Of a stretch of DNA of 64,000 nt, positions 48,101 to 60,566 are shown one piece after another. The notes under the pieces are model-generated. The model made no database searches, had not been told where the DNA came from, and saw nothing but the letters and a program-made list of their open reading frames with translations. Source of the stretch: Platynereis dumerilii (taxonomy: Eukaryota > Annelida > Polychaeta > Phyllodocida > Nereididae); assembly GCA_026936325.1 (NCBI GenBank), contig JAPTHN010000025.1:5340001-5404000 (forward strand), read 5' to 3'. Position 1 is the first letter of the stretch; every line of letters starts with the position of its first letter. The position numbers and the translations under genes are program-made.

Positions 48101-48207
48101 AGGTAAAGATAAAGTCCATTTGTCTGTCAATTTACAGGCAAAGTGTAATTAAAAGTAAAGGTAAATTCTTTGTAATTGTCCGTGATGACAATTACCGTTT
48201 TCTCTAG
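45110..48207 (+). mobile_element. Family 1 Helentron-like element, unit H (near twin of unit B)
   Basis: Head at 45,111, body from 45,198, array at about 46,482-48,100, CTAG at 48,204-48,207. Through the head and body it is offset from unit B by a constant 13,407 bp, with only rare base differences, and the two differ by about 14 bp in total length. Flanks differ: this copy sits right behind unit G's CTAG. Confidence 0.82.
46482..48100 (+). repeat. 13-bp minisatellite array of unit H
   Basis: Same order of monomer variants as the array in unit B, with one monomer difference near 46,790 and a few base changes. Confidence 0.95.
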
Positions 48208-48224
48208 TTATTATTATTATTTTT

Positions 48225-51022
48225 TCAAAATGGACTTAGGTCTTTGTAAGTGTTTTCAGTTGATAGGTCAGTGGTTGGGTATTACGTAATTGAGTGATTC
48301 AATGTCATTTTCACAGTTGTCGTTTTCACAGAAGCGTTCAAAGTCGAAAATGAGTCAACTTTAAAGTGCTATAACTCAAAAAGTATTTGAGATAATTAGT
48401 CAACAGTCAAAATCCTGTGATAAAAAGTTATTGGCAATGTTTTGGTGAAAGTGATATGAGAGTTGGTCTAACGGGTAAGGGGCTATTGACCCATGAGCTG
48501 TTTTCAGTTGGCGAATGAGATCTCAAGTTATGTAATAGATAGGAATATGGTGATGGTGGCAAAAGTTTGCCAGTATCTGGGGCCAGTGTTGACTGTAATA
48601 TCATTGGGATTGAAGCAATATTACTTGAAATATGGCAATTTTTCAAAATCGAGTGTTCAAAATTTAGGTGTAATTGTAAAATCTTCATGAAGGAGTAGTC
48701 TGAGGTGATCAAAATGTACAAGGAACTACCCTTAACTTTTCCCAAAAAGACTAGATTGACCAAAAAAATTGACCTATTGGTCATATTGAAGGTGATATGA
48801 GCCATTAAAGTTTAAAAAGTGGAAGTTTTGAAAAATTCGGAAAATTATGTTATTTTCCACCAATCCTTTTAAATCTTTCAGGTATACTGGTCAGTAACAT
48901 CGTTATCAAAAGCCCCCTATTAGAATTGTTTCATATCCTCAACTTAATTTGTCAAAAATTGTGAAAAATGTTACTTCGCGACTTACATGACATTTTCCAT
49001 AAATGATTTAATTTGAGTGGGAAATATCACTCCTACAGCTTTCTGAAAATTAAATGACCCCCTTCTATCACATGCTGGCAACACATGAGCACATTTATTT
49101 TCACCTGTGACAATTTCCGCAAGGTCAAATTTGAGGTCAAAGATGAAATGAAAATTGATATCTCTCACAAATGATTTTTTTTAACTAGCAAGGAAAGTTC
49201 CAACTTTTTTCATTTTAATTACCAATGTTTGCTGAATTGTTGTGGTCAATTGTGGTACACAGCAAGTCTGTAGCTACAGGCGACTCTGAGCAGTAAAGGT
49301 CAAAAGGTCAAAAAATGACCTAATGGTCAGCAAAAAAATTCATTTTCACATGATGCAGGTGGGAAGATTTCACACTCCAACACAGGCTGGCCGCATAAAT
49401 TATCATACATTAGCCATATATGGAGAGCTCTTCTGGCCGTCTCAGGTGACGGGGCCAGTGTACATTACTGCCTAATGGTTATATACATATTGTAGTCTCA
49501 AATGACCGAGTCAGGAGTAGGAGTCAGGAGTTGGAATCAGGAGTTGTAGTCAGGAGTTGTAGTCAGGAATTGAAGTCAGGAATTGGAGTCAGGATCCACG
49601 AGTCTTGAGTCAGACTTTGAATCAGTACTGTGAATCAGTACTGTGAATCAGTACTGTGAGTCTGGACTCTAATTCAGCCTCTAATTCAGGACTCGGAGTC
49701 AGGACTCGGAGTCAGCCCTCTGAGTCAGGACTCTGAGTCAGGTCTCTGAGTGAGGACTCGGAGTCAGGCCTCGGAGGCAGGACTCGGAGTCAGGACTCTG
49801 AGTCAAGACTCTGAGCCAGGACTGGGATTCAGGACTCGGAGTCAGGACACTGAGACAGGACACTGAGACAGGACTCTCAGCCGGGACTCTGAGCCAGGAC
49901 TCTGAGTCAGGACTCTGAGTCAGGACTCTGAGTCAGGACTCTGAGTCAGGACTCTGAGTCAGGTCTTTGAGTCAGGACTGTCAGTCATGACTATGAGTCA
50001 GGCCTCTGAGTCAGGACTGTGCATCAGGACTGTGCATGAAGACTCTGTGGCAGGCCTCGGCGTCAGGATGCGGAGTCAGACCTCTGAGTCAGGGCTCTTA
50101 GTAAGGACTGTGAGTAAGGACTGTGAGTCAGGACTGTGAGTCAGGACTCTGAGTCAGGACTCTGAGTCAGGACTGTGTGTCCAGACTCTGCGGCAGGCCT
50201 TGGCGTCAGGATGCCGAGTCAGGACTCAGAGTCAGGACTGTGCGGCAGGACTGTGAGGCAGGCCTGTGAGTCAGGACTATGAGTCAGGACTGTGAGTCAG
50301 GAGTATGAGTCAGCACTGCGAGTCAGGACTCTGAGTCAGGACTCTGAGTCAGGACTCTGAGTCAGGACTCAGAGTCAGGACTCGGGGTCAGAACTCGGAG
50401 TCAGGACTCGGAGTCTGGACTCGGAGTCAAGCCTTGGAGTCAGGACTCGGAGTCAGGAGTCTGTGTCGGGTGCCTGAGTCGAGTCAGGGTCTTAGTTGAG
50501 AGGCGGGAGTCTGAGTCGGGCATCTGAGTCGGGAGTCTGAGTCCGTAGTCAGAGTCAGGAGTTACACTCGGGAGTCTGATTCTGGAATCTGAGTCAGGAG
50601 TTCAAGTCGGGCACCTGAGTTGGGGTCTGAGTCGCCATTCTGAGTCGCCGGTCTTGATCAGGAGTATGAGTCAGGAGTCTCATTCAGGAGTCTGAGTGAT
50701 AAGACCGAGGCCGGGTCTGGAGTCTGGTCTCAGAATTGGAGTCGCAGTCTGGTGGGGTCTGTGTCGGGGTAAGAAATGAACGGGCGCACTCCTGACAGCT
50801 AAAAATTGTGTGAAAAATTGATGAAGGTAGGTAAAACATTACAAAATGTGAACCAATCACGTTGAATATTATCATTCACATGTGTCCTTCAGTCCTTCAG
50901 TTGTGTCTGTCTGTCTGACCTTCCGTCCGTCCATTTGTCTGTACATTTACAGGCAAAGGTTTGTTAAAAGGAAAGGTAAATTCTTTGTAATTGTCCGTGA
51001 TGACAATTACCGTGTTCTCTAG
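48225..51022 (+). mobile_element. Family 1 Helentron-like element, unit I
   Basis: The body starts TCAAAATGGACTTAGG (second subfamily), with no adjacent head. Array about 49,506-50,760, tail with CTGACCTTCCGTCCGTCC, CTAG at 51,019-51,022. Confidence 0.75.
49506..50760 (+). repeat. 13-bp minisatellite array of unit I
   Basis: GACTCTGAGTCAG units, irregular at both ends; starts with GAGTTGGAGTCAGGA-like units and ends in longer, more diverged ones. Confidence 0.95.
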
Positions 51023-51192
51023 TTAAGAATTTACCTATGGTAAATTCTATTTGTTTTTGCTATTATTATTATTATTAAGAATTTACCTATGGTAAATTCT
51101 ATTTGTTTTTGCTATTATTAAGAATTTACCTATGGTAAATTCTATTTGTTTTTGCTATTATTATTATTATTATTATTATTATTATGTTTTTT
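51023..51192 (+). repeat. Three family 1 hairpin heads in TTA microsatellite
   Basis: AGAATTTACC-TAT-GGTAAATTCT hairpins at 51,026, 51,078 and 51,121, each with the ATTTGTTTTTGCTA tail; only the third adjoins a body. Confidence 0.85.
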
Positions 51193-52470
51193 TCAAAATG
51201 GACTTAGGTCTTTGAAAGTGTTTTCAGTTGATAGGTCAGTAGTTGGGTATTACGTAATTGGGTCATTTGATGTCATTTTCACAGTTGTCTTTTCACAGAG
51301 TCGTTTGAAGTCGAAAATTAGTAAACTTTGAAGGGTCATAACTCAAAAACTATATAAGATATTGAGTCATGAGTCAAAATCTTATGATAAAAAGTTGTAG
51401 TGAACGTATTGGTACAAGTGATATGAGAGTTGGTCCAACGGGTAAAGGGTTACAGCAGAATGAGCAGTTTTTGGTCTGTCACAGAGATCTCAAGTTACGT
51501 AATAGATAGGAATATGATGATGGTGGCAAAAGTTAGCTGGTATCTGGGGCCAGGGACGACTGTAATATCATTGGGATTGATGCAATATATTTTGAGATAT
51601 GACAATTTTTCAGAATTGAGTGTTCAAAATTTTGGTGGAATTGTAAAATCTCCATGAAGGACTGGTCTGAGGTGATCAAAATGTATAATGAACTACCCTT
51701 AACTTTACCCAAAAAGACTATATTGACCAACAAATTTGACAAAAAGGTGATATTTGAAGGTGATATGAGCCATCAAAGTGAAAAAAGTTGAATTTTTCCA
51801 AAATTCTCAAAATTATGTCATATTTCACCAATCCTCTTAAAAGTCTGAGGTATACTGGTCAGTAGTATGGTTATCAAAAGCCCCTTATTAGAATTGTTTC
51901 ATATCCTCAACTTAATTTGTAAAAAATTGTGAAAAGTGGTACTTCGCAACTTCGATGACATTTTGCATAAATGATTTAATTTGAGTGGGAAATATTACTC
52001 CTACAACTTTTTGTAAATTAAATGACCCCCCTAGGTCACATACTGGCAACACATGAGCACATTAATTTTCACCTGTGACAATTTCCGCATGGTCAAATTT
52101 GAGATCAAAGATGAAATGAAAATTGATCGTTTTCACAAATGATTTTTTTTAACTAGCAAGGAAAGTTCCAATTCTTTTGATTTTAATTGACAAGCTTGAC
52201 CAAATACTTGCGGTAAGTTTTGGCAAATGACAAGTCTGTAGGTACAGTCAACTCGAAGCAACTGAGGTCAAAAGGTCAGAAAAATGAAGAAATTGTCAGC
52301 CAAAAATTCATTTTCACATGATGCAGGTGAGACGGTTTCACACTCCAACACAGGCTGGCCGCATATATTAGCATACATTTACCATATTTGGAAAGCTGTT
52401 CTGGCCGTTTCAGGTGACGGGGCCAGTGTACACTACTGTCTAATGTTTATATACATATTACAGTCTCAAA

Positions 52471-53683
52471 TGACTGAGTCAGGAGTTGGAGTCAGGAGTT
52501 GGAGTCAGGAGTTTGAGTCAGGAGTTTGAGTCAGGAGTAGGGGTCAGGAGTCAGGACTGTGAGGCGGGGACTGTGAGTCAGGAACTGTGAGTCAGGACTG
52601 TGAGTCAGGTAGCCTGCTGTCATGCTGTTGTCAGTCAGGACTGTCAGTTAGGACTGTCAGTCAGGACTGTCAGTCAGGACTGTCAGTCAGGACTGTCAGT
52701 CAGGACTGTCAGTCAGGACTGTCAGTCAGGACTGTCAGTCAGGACTGTCAGTCAGGACTTTCAGTCAGGACTGTCAGTCAGGACTTTCAGTCAGGACTGT
52801 CAGTCAGGCCTCTGAGTCAGGACTTTGAGTCAGGCCTCTGAGTCACGATTCTGAGTCACAATTCTGAGATTCTGAGTCACAATTCTGAGTCAGGACTGTC
52901 AGTCAGGACTGTCAGTCAGGACTGTCAGTCAGGACTGTTCAGCAGGACTGTCAGTCAGTACTGTCAGTCAGGACTTTCACTCAGGACTCAGGCAGGACTT
53001 TGAGTGAGGACTCTGAGTCAGGACTCTGAATCAAGGACTCTGAGTTAGGACTTTGCAACAGGACTTTGCATCAGGACTCTGAGTCAGGCCGCTGAATCAG
53101 GTACTCTGAGTCGGAACTTTGCGTCGTGACATAGAGTCGGGACTCACACCTCAGTGTCACACCTCATATCAGTGTCACACCTCAGTGTCACACCTCAGTG
53201 TCACGACTCTGAGTCATGACTCTGAGTCACGACTTTGAGTCACGACTGTGAGTCACGACTGTGAGTCACGACTGTGAGTCACGACTCAGAGTCACGACTC
53301 AGAGTCACGACTCAGAGTCACGCCTCAGAGTCACGACTCAGAGTCACGACTCAGAGCCACGACTCAGAGCCACGACTCAGAGCCACGACGCAGAGTCACG
53401 ACTCTGAGTCACGACTCTGAGTCACGACTCTGAGTCACGACTCTGAGTCACGACTCAGAGTCACGACTCAGAGTCACGACTCAGAGTCACGACTCAGAGT
53501 CACGACTCAGAGTCACGACTCAGAGTCACGACTCAGAGTCACGACTCAGAGTCACGACTCAGAGTCACGACTCAGAGTCACGACTCAGAGTCACGACTCA
53601 GAGTCACGACTCAGAGTCACGACTCAGAGTCACGACTCAGAGTCACGACTCAGAGTCACGACTCAGAGTCACGACTCAGAGTC
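52471..53683 (+). repeat. 13-bp minisatellite, first array of unit J
   Basis: Starts with GGAGTTGGAGTCA units, then GTCAGTCAGGACT, and ends in a highly homogeneous block of GACTCAGAGTCAC (about 53,450-53,683). Confidence 0.95.
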
Positions 53684-53903
53684 TGAGCAGTAAAGGTCAA
53701 AAGGTCAAAAAATGTCCAAATGGTCAGCAAAAAAATTCATTTTCACATGATGCAGGTGAGCCATCTTCACACTCCAACACAGGCTGGCGGCATAAATTAT
53801 CATACATTAGCCATATATGGAGAGCTCTTCTGGCCGTCTCAGGTGACGGGGCCAATGTACATTACTGTCTATTGGCTATATGCATATTGTAGTCTCAAAT
53901 GAC

Positions 53904-54745
53904 CGAGTCAGGAGTAGGAGTCAGGAGTTGGAGTCAGGAGTTGGAGTCAGGAGTTGTAGTCAGGCATTGGAGTCAGGGTCCACAAGTCTTGAGTCAGACT
54001 TTGAATCAGTACTATGAATCAGTACTGTGAATCAGTACTGTGAGTATGGACTCTAATTCAGGACTCTAATTCAGGACTCTGAGTCAGGCCTCTGAGTCAG
54101 GTCTCTGAGTGAGGACTCGGAGTCAGGACTCGGAGTCAGGACTTGGAGACAGGACTCAGAGTCAGTACTCTGAGTCAGTACTTTGAGCCAGGACTCTCGG
54201 ACAGGTCTCTGAGTCAGGACTCTGAGGCAGTACTCTGAGTCAGGACTCGGAGTCAAGACTCGGAGTCAGGACTCGGAGTCAGGACTCGGAGTCAGGCCTC
54301 GGAGTCAGGACTCGGAGACAGGACTCGGAGTCAGGACTCGGAGTCAGGCCCAGGGATCAGGCCCAGGGATCAGGACCTAGGAGTCACGACTCAGTCTGAG
54401 TCAGGACTCGGAGTCAGACTCAGTCTGGGTCAGGACTCTGAGTCAGGAGGCTGATTCTGGCATCTGAGTCAGGAGTCTGTGTCGGGTGCTTGAGTCGGGA
54501 GTCTTGGGCTTAGTTGGGAGATGGGAGTCTGAGTCGGGCATCTGAGTCGGGCATCTGAGTCGGGCATCTGAGTCGGGAGTCTGAGTCCGGAGTCAGAGTC
54601 AGGAGTTACAGTTGGAAGTCTGATTCTGGAATCTGAGTCAGGAGTTCAAGTCGGGCACCTGAGTGGGGGTCTGAGTCGCCAGTCTGGGTCGCCGGTCTTG
54701 ATCAGGAGTATGAGTCAGGAGTCTAATTCAGGAGTCTGAGTCATA
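53904..54745 (+). repeat. 13-bp minisatellite, second array of unit J
   Basis: GACTCGGAGTCAG and GACTCTGAGTCAG units, preceded by GAGTTGGAGTCAG. Its opening resembles that of the unit I array. Confidence 0.95.
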
Positions 54746-54887
54746 AGTCCTTCAGTTGTGTCTGTCTGTCTGACCGTCCGTCCGTCCGTCCGTCCATTTG
54801 TCTGTCCATTTACAGGCAAAGTTTGGTTAGAAGTAAAGGTAAATTCTTTGTAATTGTCCGTGATGACAATTACCGTGTTCTCTAGTT

Positions 54888-57800
54888 AAGAATTTACCTA
54901 TGGTAAATTCTATTTGTTTTTGCTATTATTATTATTATGTTTTTTTCAAAATGGACTTAGGTCTTTGAAAGTGTTTTCAGTTGATAGGTCAATGGTTGGG
55001 TATTACGTAATTGGGTCATTTGATGTCATTTTCACAGTTGTCTTTTTCACAGAGTCGATCAAAGTCGAAAATTAGTAAACTTTAAAGGCTTATAACTCAA
55101 AAAGTATTTAAGATAATAAGTCAAGAGTTAAAATCCTGTGATAAAAAGTTGATGTCAACATTTTGGTACCTGTCATATGACAGTTGGTCTAACGGGTAAG
55201 GGGTTATTGACACATGAGCTGTTTTCAGTCTGTCACTGAGATCTCAAGTTAAGTAATAGATAGGAATATGGTGATGGTGGCAAAAGTTTGCCAGTATCTG
55301 GGGCCAAGGTTGACTGTAATATCATTGGGATTGATGCAATATACTTTGAAATATGGCATTTTTTCAAAATCGAGTGATCAAAATTTAGGTGTAATTGTAA
55401 AATCTCCATGAAGGAATAGTCTGAGGTGATGAAAATGTATAATGAACTACCCTTAACCTTTCCCAAAAAGACTATATTGACCAAAAAATTTGACCTATAG
55501 GTGATATTTGAAGGTGATATGAGCCATCAAAGTCAAAAAAGTTGAATTTTTCCAAAATTCTCAAAATTATGTTATAGTTCACCAATCCTCTTAAAAGTCT
55601 GAGGCATACTGGTCAGTAATATGGTTATCAAAAGCCCCCTATTAGAATTGTTTCATATCCTCAACTTAATTTGTAAAAAATTGTGAAAAGTGGTACCTCG
55701 CAACTTCGATGACATTTTGCATAAATGATTTAATTTGAGTGGGAAATATTACTCCTACAGCTTTCTGTAAATTAAATGACCCCCCTAGATCACATACTTG
55801 CAACACATGAGCACATTAATTTTCACCTGTGACAATTTCCGCAAGGTCAAATTTGAGGTCAAAGATGAAATGAAAATTGATTGTTCTCATAAATGATTTT
55901 TTTTCAACAAGGAAGGAAAGTTCTAATTTTTTTGATTTTAATTGACAAGCTTGACCAAATACTTGTGGTAAGTTGTGGCAAATGACAAGTCTGTAGGTAC
56001 AGTCAACTCGAAGCAACAAAGGTCAAAAGGTCAGAAAAATGAAGAAATTGTCAGCCAAAAATTCATTTTCACATGATGCAGGTCAGACGGTTTCACACTC
56101 CAACACAGGCTGGCCGCATATATTAGCATACATTAACTATATTTGGAAAGCTGTTTGGGCCGTTTCAGGTGACGGGGCCAGTGTACACTACTGTCTTATG
56201 TTTATATACATATTACAGTCTCAAATGACTGAGTTAGAAGTTGGAGTCACGAGTTGGGCTGTGAGTCAGGACTGTCAGTCGTGGACTGTCAGTCAGGTAG
56301 TCTGCTGTCATGCTGTTGGGAGTCAGGACTGTCAGTCAGGACTGTCAGTCAGGACAGTCAGTAAGGACTGTCAGTCAGGACTGTCAGTCAGGACTTTTCG
56401 TCAGGCCTGTCAGTCAGGCCTTTCAGTCAGGACTGTCAGCCAGGACTCTCAGTCAGGACTCTGAGTCAGGACTCTGAATTGGGCCTCTGAGTCGGGACTT
56501 TGCATCAGGACTTTGAGTCAGGCCTCTGAGTCACGATTCTGAGTCACGACTGTCAGTCAGGACTGTCAGTCAGGACTGTCAGTCAGGACTGTCAGTCAGG
56601 ACTGTCAGTCAGGACTGTCAGTCAGGACTGTTCGTCAAGTCTGTCAGTCAGGACTGTCAGTCAGGACTTTCAGTCAGGACTGTTAGTCAGGACTCTGAGT
56701 CAGGACTCTGAGTCAGGACTCTGAATCAGGGACTCTGAGTCGGGACTTTGCATCAGGACTTTGAGTCAGGCCTCTGAGTCAGGAATCTGAGTCAGGACTC
56801 AGGATCAGGACTCTGAGTCAGGACTCTGAGTCAGGACTCTGAATCAGGTCTCAGTGTCGCAGCTCAGAGTCACGACTCAGAGTCACGACTCAAAGTCACC
56901 ACTCACAGTCACCACTCGGATTCACGACTCGGAGTCACCACTCAGAGTCACAACTCAGAGTCACCACTCAGAGTCACTGATTGGTGACTCTGAGTTGTGA
57001 TTGGAACAGTAGTCTGCTATCATGCTTTTGGGAGACAGGACTCTGAGTCACGATTCTGAGTCACGATTCTCAGTCATTGCTCTGAGTCGGGACTCGCTGT
57101 CAGGCATCGGACTGTCGGTCAGGCCTGTCAGTCAGGACTGTCAGTCAGGACTGTTCCTCAGGACTATCAGTCAGGACTGTCAGTCAGGACTCTGAGTCAG
57201 GACTCTGAGTCAAGAGTCTCTGAGTCTGGACTTTGAGTCATGACTTTGATTCAGGACTATTGGGAGTTAGGACTCTGAGTCAGGACTCTGAGACAGGACT
57301 CTGAGTCGGAACTCGCAGTCAGGCCTCGGAGTCAGGCCTCGGAGTCAGGACTGTCAGTCAGGACTGTCAGTCAGGACTGTCAGTCAGGACTGTCAGTCAG
57401 GACTGTCAGTCAGGACTGTCAGTCAGGACTGTCAGTCAGGACTGTCAGTCAGGACTCTGAGTCACTCTGAGTCAGGACTTTGAGTCAGGACTTTGAGTCA
57501 CGACTCAGAGTCACGACTCAGAGTCACGACTCAGAGTCACGACTCAGAGTCACGACTCAGAGACACGACTCAGAGTCACGACTCAGAGTCACGACTCAGA
57601 GTCACGACTCAGAGTCACGACTCAGAGTCACGACTCAGAGTCACGACTCAGAGTCACGACTCAGAGTCACGACTCAGAGTCACGACTCAGAGTCACGACT
57701 CAGAGTCACGACTCAGAGTCACGACTCAGAGTCACGACTCAGAGTCACGACTCAGAGTCACGACTCAGAGTCACGACTCAGAGTCACGACTCTTAGGCCG

Positions 57801-58172
57801 TGTTGAGTCGAGACAGGAATCAGAGGCAGGATTTGGCATCACCCATTAAAGTCATGAGTCTGAGCTAGGAGTCCAGGTCAGAGAAAAGAGTCTGCATCAG
57901 GAGTGAGAGTCAGTAGTCTGAATCGGAGATCTGATCAGGATTCAGAGTTGGAGTTGGAGTTAGAGTCGCAGTCATGGTGAAGAATCACAGTCAGCATGTG
58001 TTTGTCAGTCCGTCGGTTTCATCCATCTGTCCATTCGTCTGTCCATTTACAGGCTAAGTTTAGCTCATCTGTCCATCTGTCCATTTGTCTGTCGGTTTAC
58101 AGGCCAAGTTTATTTAAAAGTAAAGGTAAATTCTTTGTAATTGTCAGTATTGACAATTACCGTGTTCTCTAG
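54888..58172 (+). mobile_element. Family 1 Helentron-like element, unit K
   Basis: Head at 54,889, body from 54,946 (TCAAAATGGACTTAGG subfamily), array about 56,230-57,800, tail with CATCCATCTGTCC, CTAG at 58,169-58,172. Confidence 0.78.
56230..57800 (+). repeat. 13-bp minisatellite array of unit K
   Basis: GACTGTCAGTCAG units, then about 23 nearly perfect GACTCAGAGTCAC units at 57,495-57,790. The latter block is open in several frames and translates as a 13-residue repeat. Confidence 0.95.
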
Positions 58173-58192
58173 TTATTATTATTATGTTTTTT

Positions 58193-60566
58193 TCAAAATG
58201 GACTTAGGTCTTTGAAAGTGTTTTCAGTTGATAGGTCAGTGGTTGGGTATTACGTAATTGGGTCTTTTGATGTCATTTTCACAGTTGTCTTTTTCACAGA
58301 GTCGTTCAAAGTCGAAAATTAGTAAACTTTAAAGGCTTATAACTCAAAAAGTATTTAAGATAATAAGTCAAGAGTCAAAATCCTGTGATAAAAAGTTGTT
58401 GTCAACATTTTGTTCCCTGGTCATATGACACTTGGTCTAACGGGTAAAGGGTTATTGACACATGAGCTGTTTTCAGTCTGTCACAGAGATCTCAAGTTAC
58501 GTAATAGATAGGAATATGGTGATGGTGGCAAAAGTTTGCCAGTATCTGGGGCCAAGGTTGACTGTAATATCATTGGGATTGATGCAATATACTTTGAAAT
58601 ATGGCAATTTTTCAAAATCGAGTGTTCAGAATTTTGGTGGAATTGTAACATCTCTGTGAAGGAGTAGTCTGAGGTGATCAAAATGTATAATCAACTACCC
58701 TTAACTTTACCCAAAAAGACTATATTGACCAAAAAATTTGACCTATTGGTCATATTGAAGGTGATATGAGCCATTAAAGTTTAAAAAGTTGAAGTTTTGA
58801 AAAATTCTGAAAATTATGTTATTTTCCACCAATCCTATTAAATCTTTGAGGAATACTGGTCACTAATATGGTTATCAAAAGCCCCCTATTAGAATTGTTT
58901 CATATCCTCAACTAAATTTGTAAAAAATTGTGAAATATGTTACTTCGCGACTTACATGACATTTCCATAAAAGATTTAATTTGAGTGGGAAATATCACTC
59001 CTACAGCTTTCTGTAAATTAAATGACCCCTTCTATCACATGCTGGCAACACAAGAGCACATTTATTTTCACCTGTGACAATTTCTGCAAGGTCAAATTTC
59101 AGGTCAAAGATGAAATGAAAATTGATCATTTTCCCAAATGATTTTTTTTAACTACCAAGGAAACTTTCAATTTTTCTCATTTTAATTAACAATGTTTCCT
59201 GAATTGTTTTGGTCAATTGTGGTAAACAGCAAGTCTGTAGCTACAGGCAACTCTGAGCAGTAAAGGTCAAAAGGTCAAAAAATGACCTGACGGTCAGCAA
59301 AAAAATTCATTTTCACATGATGCAGGTGAGCCATCTTCACACTCCAACACAGGCTGGCCGCATAAATTATCATACATTAGCCATATATGGAGAGCTCTTC
59401 TGGCCCTCTCAGGTGACGGGGCCAGTGTACATTACTGTCTTATGGTTATATGTATATTGCAGTCTCAAATGACTGAGTCAGGAGTTGGAGTCAGGAGTCA
59501 GGACTCGGAGTCAGGACTCGGAGTCAGGACTCGGAGTCAGGACTCGGAGTCAGGACTCGGAGTCAGGACTCGGAGTCAGGACTCGGAGTCAGGACTCGGA
59601 GTCAGGACTCGGAGTCAGGACTCGGAGTCAGGACTCGGAGTCAGGACTCGGAGTCAGGACTCGGAGTCAGGACTCGGAGTCAGGACTCGGAGTCAGGACC
59701 CGGAGTCAGGACCCGGAGTCAGGTCTGTGAGTCAGGACTAGGAGTCAGGATTCTGAGTCAGGTCTCGGATGCAGGCCTTGGAGTCAGGACTCAGAGTCAG
59801 AACTCTGAGTCAGGACCCGGAGTCAGGTCTGTGAGTCAGGACTAGGAGTCAGGATTCTGAGTCAGGTCTCGGATGCAGGCCTTGGAGTCAGGACTCAGAG
59901 TCAGAACTCTGATTCAGGACCCTTACCTAGGACTTTGAGTCAGGACTCTGAGTCAGGCCTATGAGTCAGGACTCTTGAATCACGACTCTGAGTCTCGACG
60001 CTGAGTCACGACTATGAGTCACGACTGTGGGTCACGACTCTGAGTCACGACTCTGAGTTACGACTCTGAGTCACGACTCTGCATCACGACTCTCAGTCAC
60101 GACTCTCAGTCACGACTCTCAGTCACGACTCTCAGTCACGACTCTCAGTCACGACTCTTCAGTCACGACTCTCAGTCACGACTCTTCAGTCACGACTCTT
60201 CAGTCACGACTCTCAGTCACGACTCTTAGTCCGTGTTGAATCGAGACAAAAGGCTGAGGAAGGATTTAGCATCAGCAGTTGAAGTCACAAGTCTAAGCCA
60301 GGAGTGTGAGTCAGTCATCAAAGAGTCTGCGTCACGAGTGAGATTCAGTAGTCTGAGATCAGATCAGGAACCTGATCGGGATTCAGAATTGTCGAAGTCG
60401 GAGTCAGAGTCGCAGTTGTGGTGAGGAAGCAGAGTCAGCATGTGTTTGTCAGTCCGTCAGTTACATCCATCTGTCCCTTTGTCTGTCCATTTTCAGGCCA
60501 AGTTTATTTAAAAGTAAAGGTAAATTCTTTGTAATTGTCCGTGATGACAATTACCGTGTTCTCTAG
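58193..60566 (+). mobile_element. Family 1 Helentron-like element, unit L
   Basis: Body from 58,193 without adjacent head, array about 59,472-60,240, tail with CATCCATCTGTCCC, CTAG at 60,563-60,566. Confidence 0.75.
59472..60240 (+). repeat. 13-bp minisatellite array of unit L
   Basis: About 15 near-perfect GACTCGGAGTCAG units at 59,500-59,700, a direct repeat of about 100 bp (59,720 and 59,825), then CACGACTCTCAGT units. Confidence 0.95.

Larger units (their letters stand above)
51120..54885 (+). mobile_element. Family 1 Helentron-like element, unit J (chimeric, two arrays)
   Basis: Head at 51,121, body from 51,193, first array to about 53,683, then about 220 bp that match the last part of a body (from TGAGCAGTAAAGGTC to CAAATGACCGAG), then a second array and CTAG at 54,882-54,885. 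The first array lacks the normal 3' tail. This looks like an unequal exchange that joined an array to a point inside another body. Confidence 0.7.

Noticed and set aside
57480-57849. Long open frames with 13-residue repeats such as RVTTQSHDSESRL, and similar frames at 30,452, 52,587, 59,442 and 63,497
   Set aside because: They are a by-product of a stop-free 13-bp minisatellite, open in more than one frame, with no start context or codon bias.
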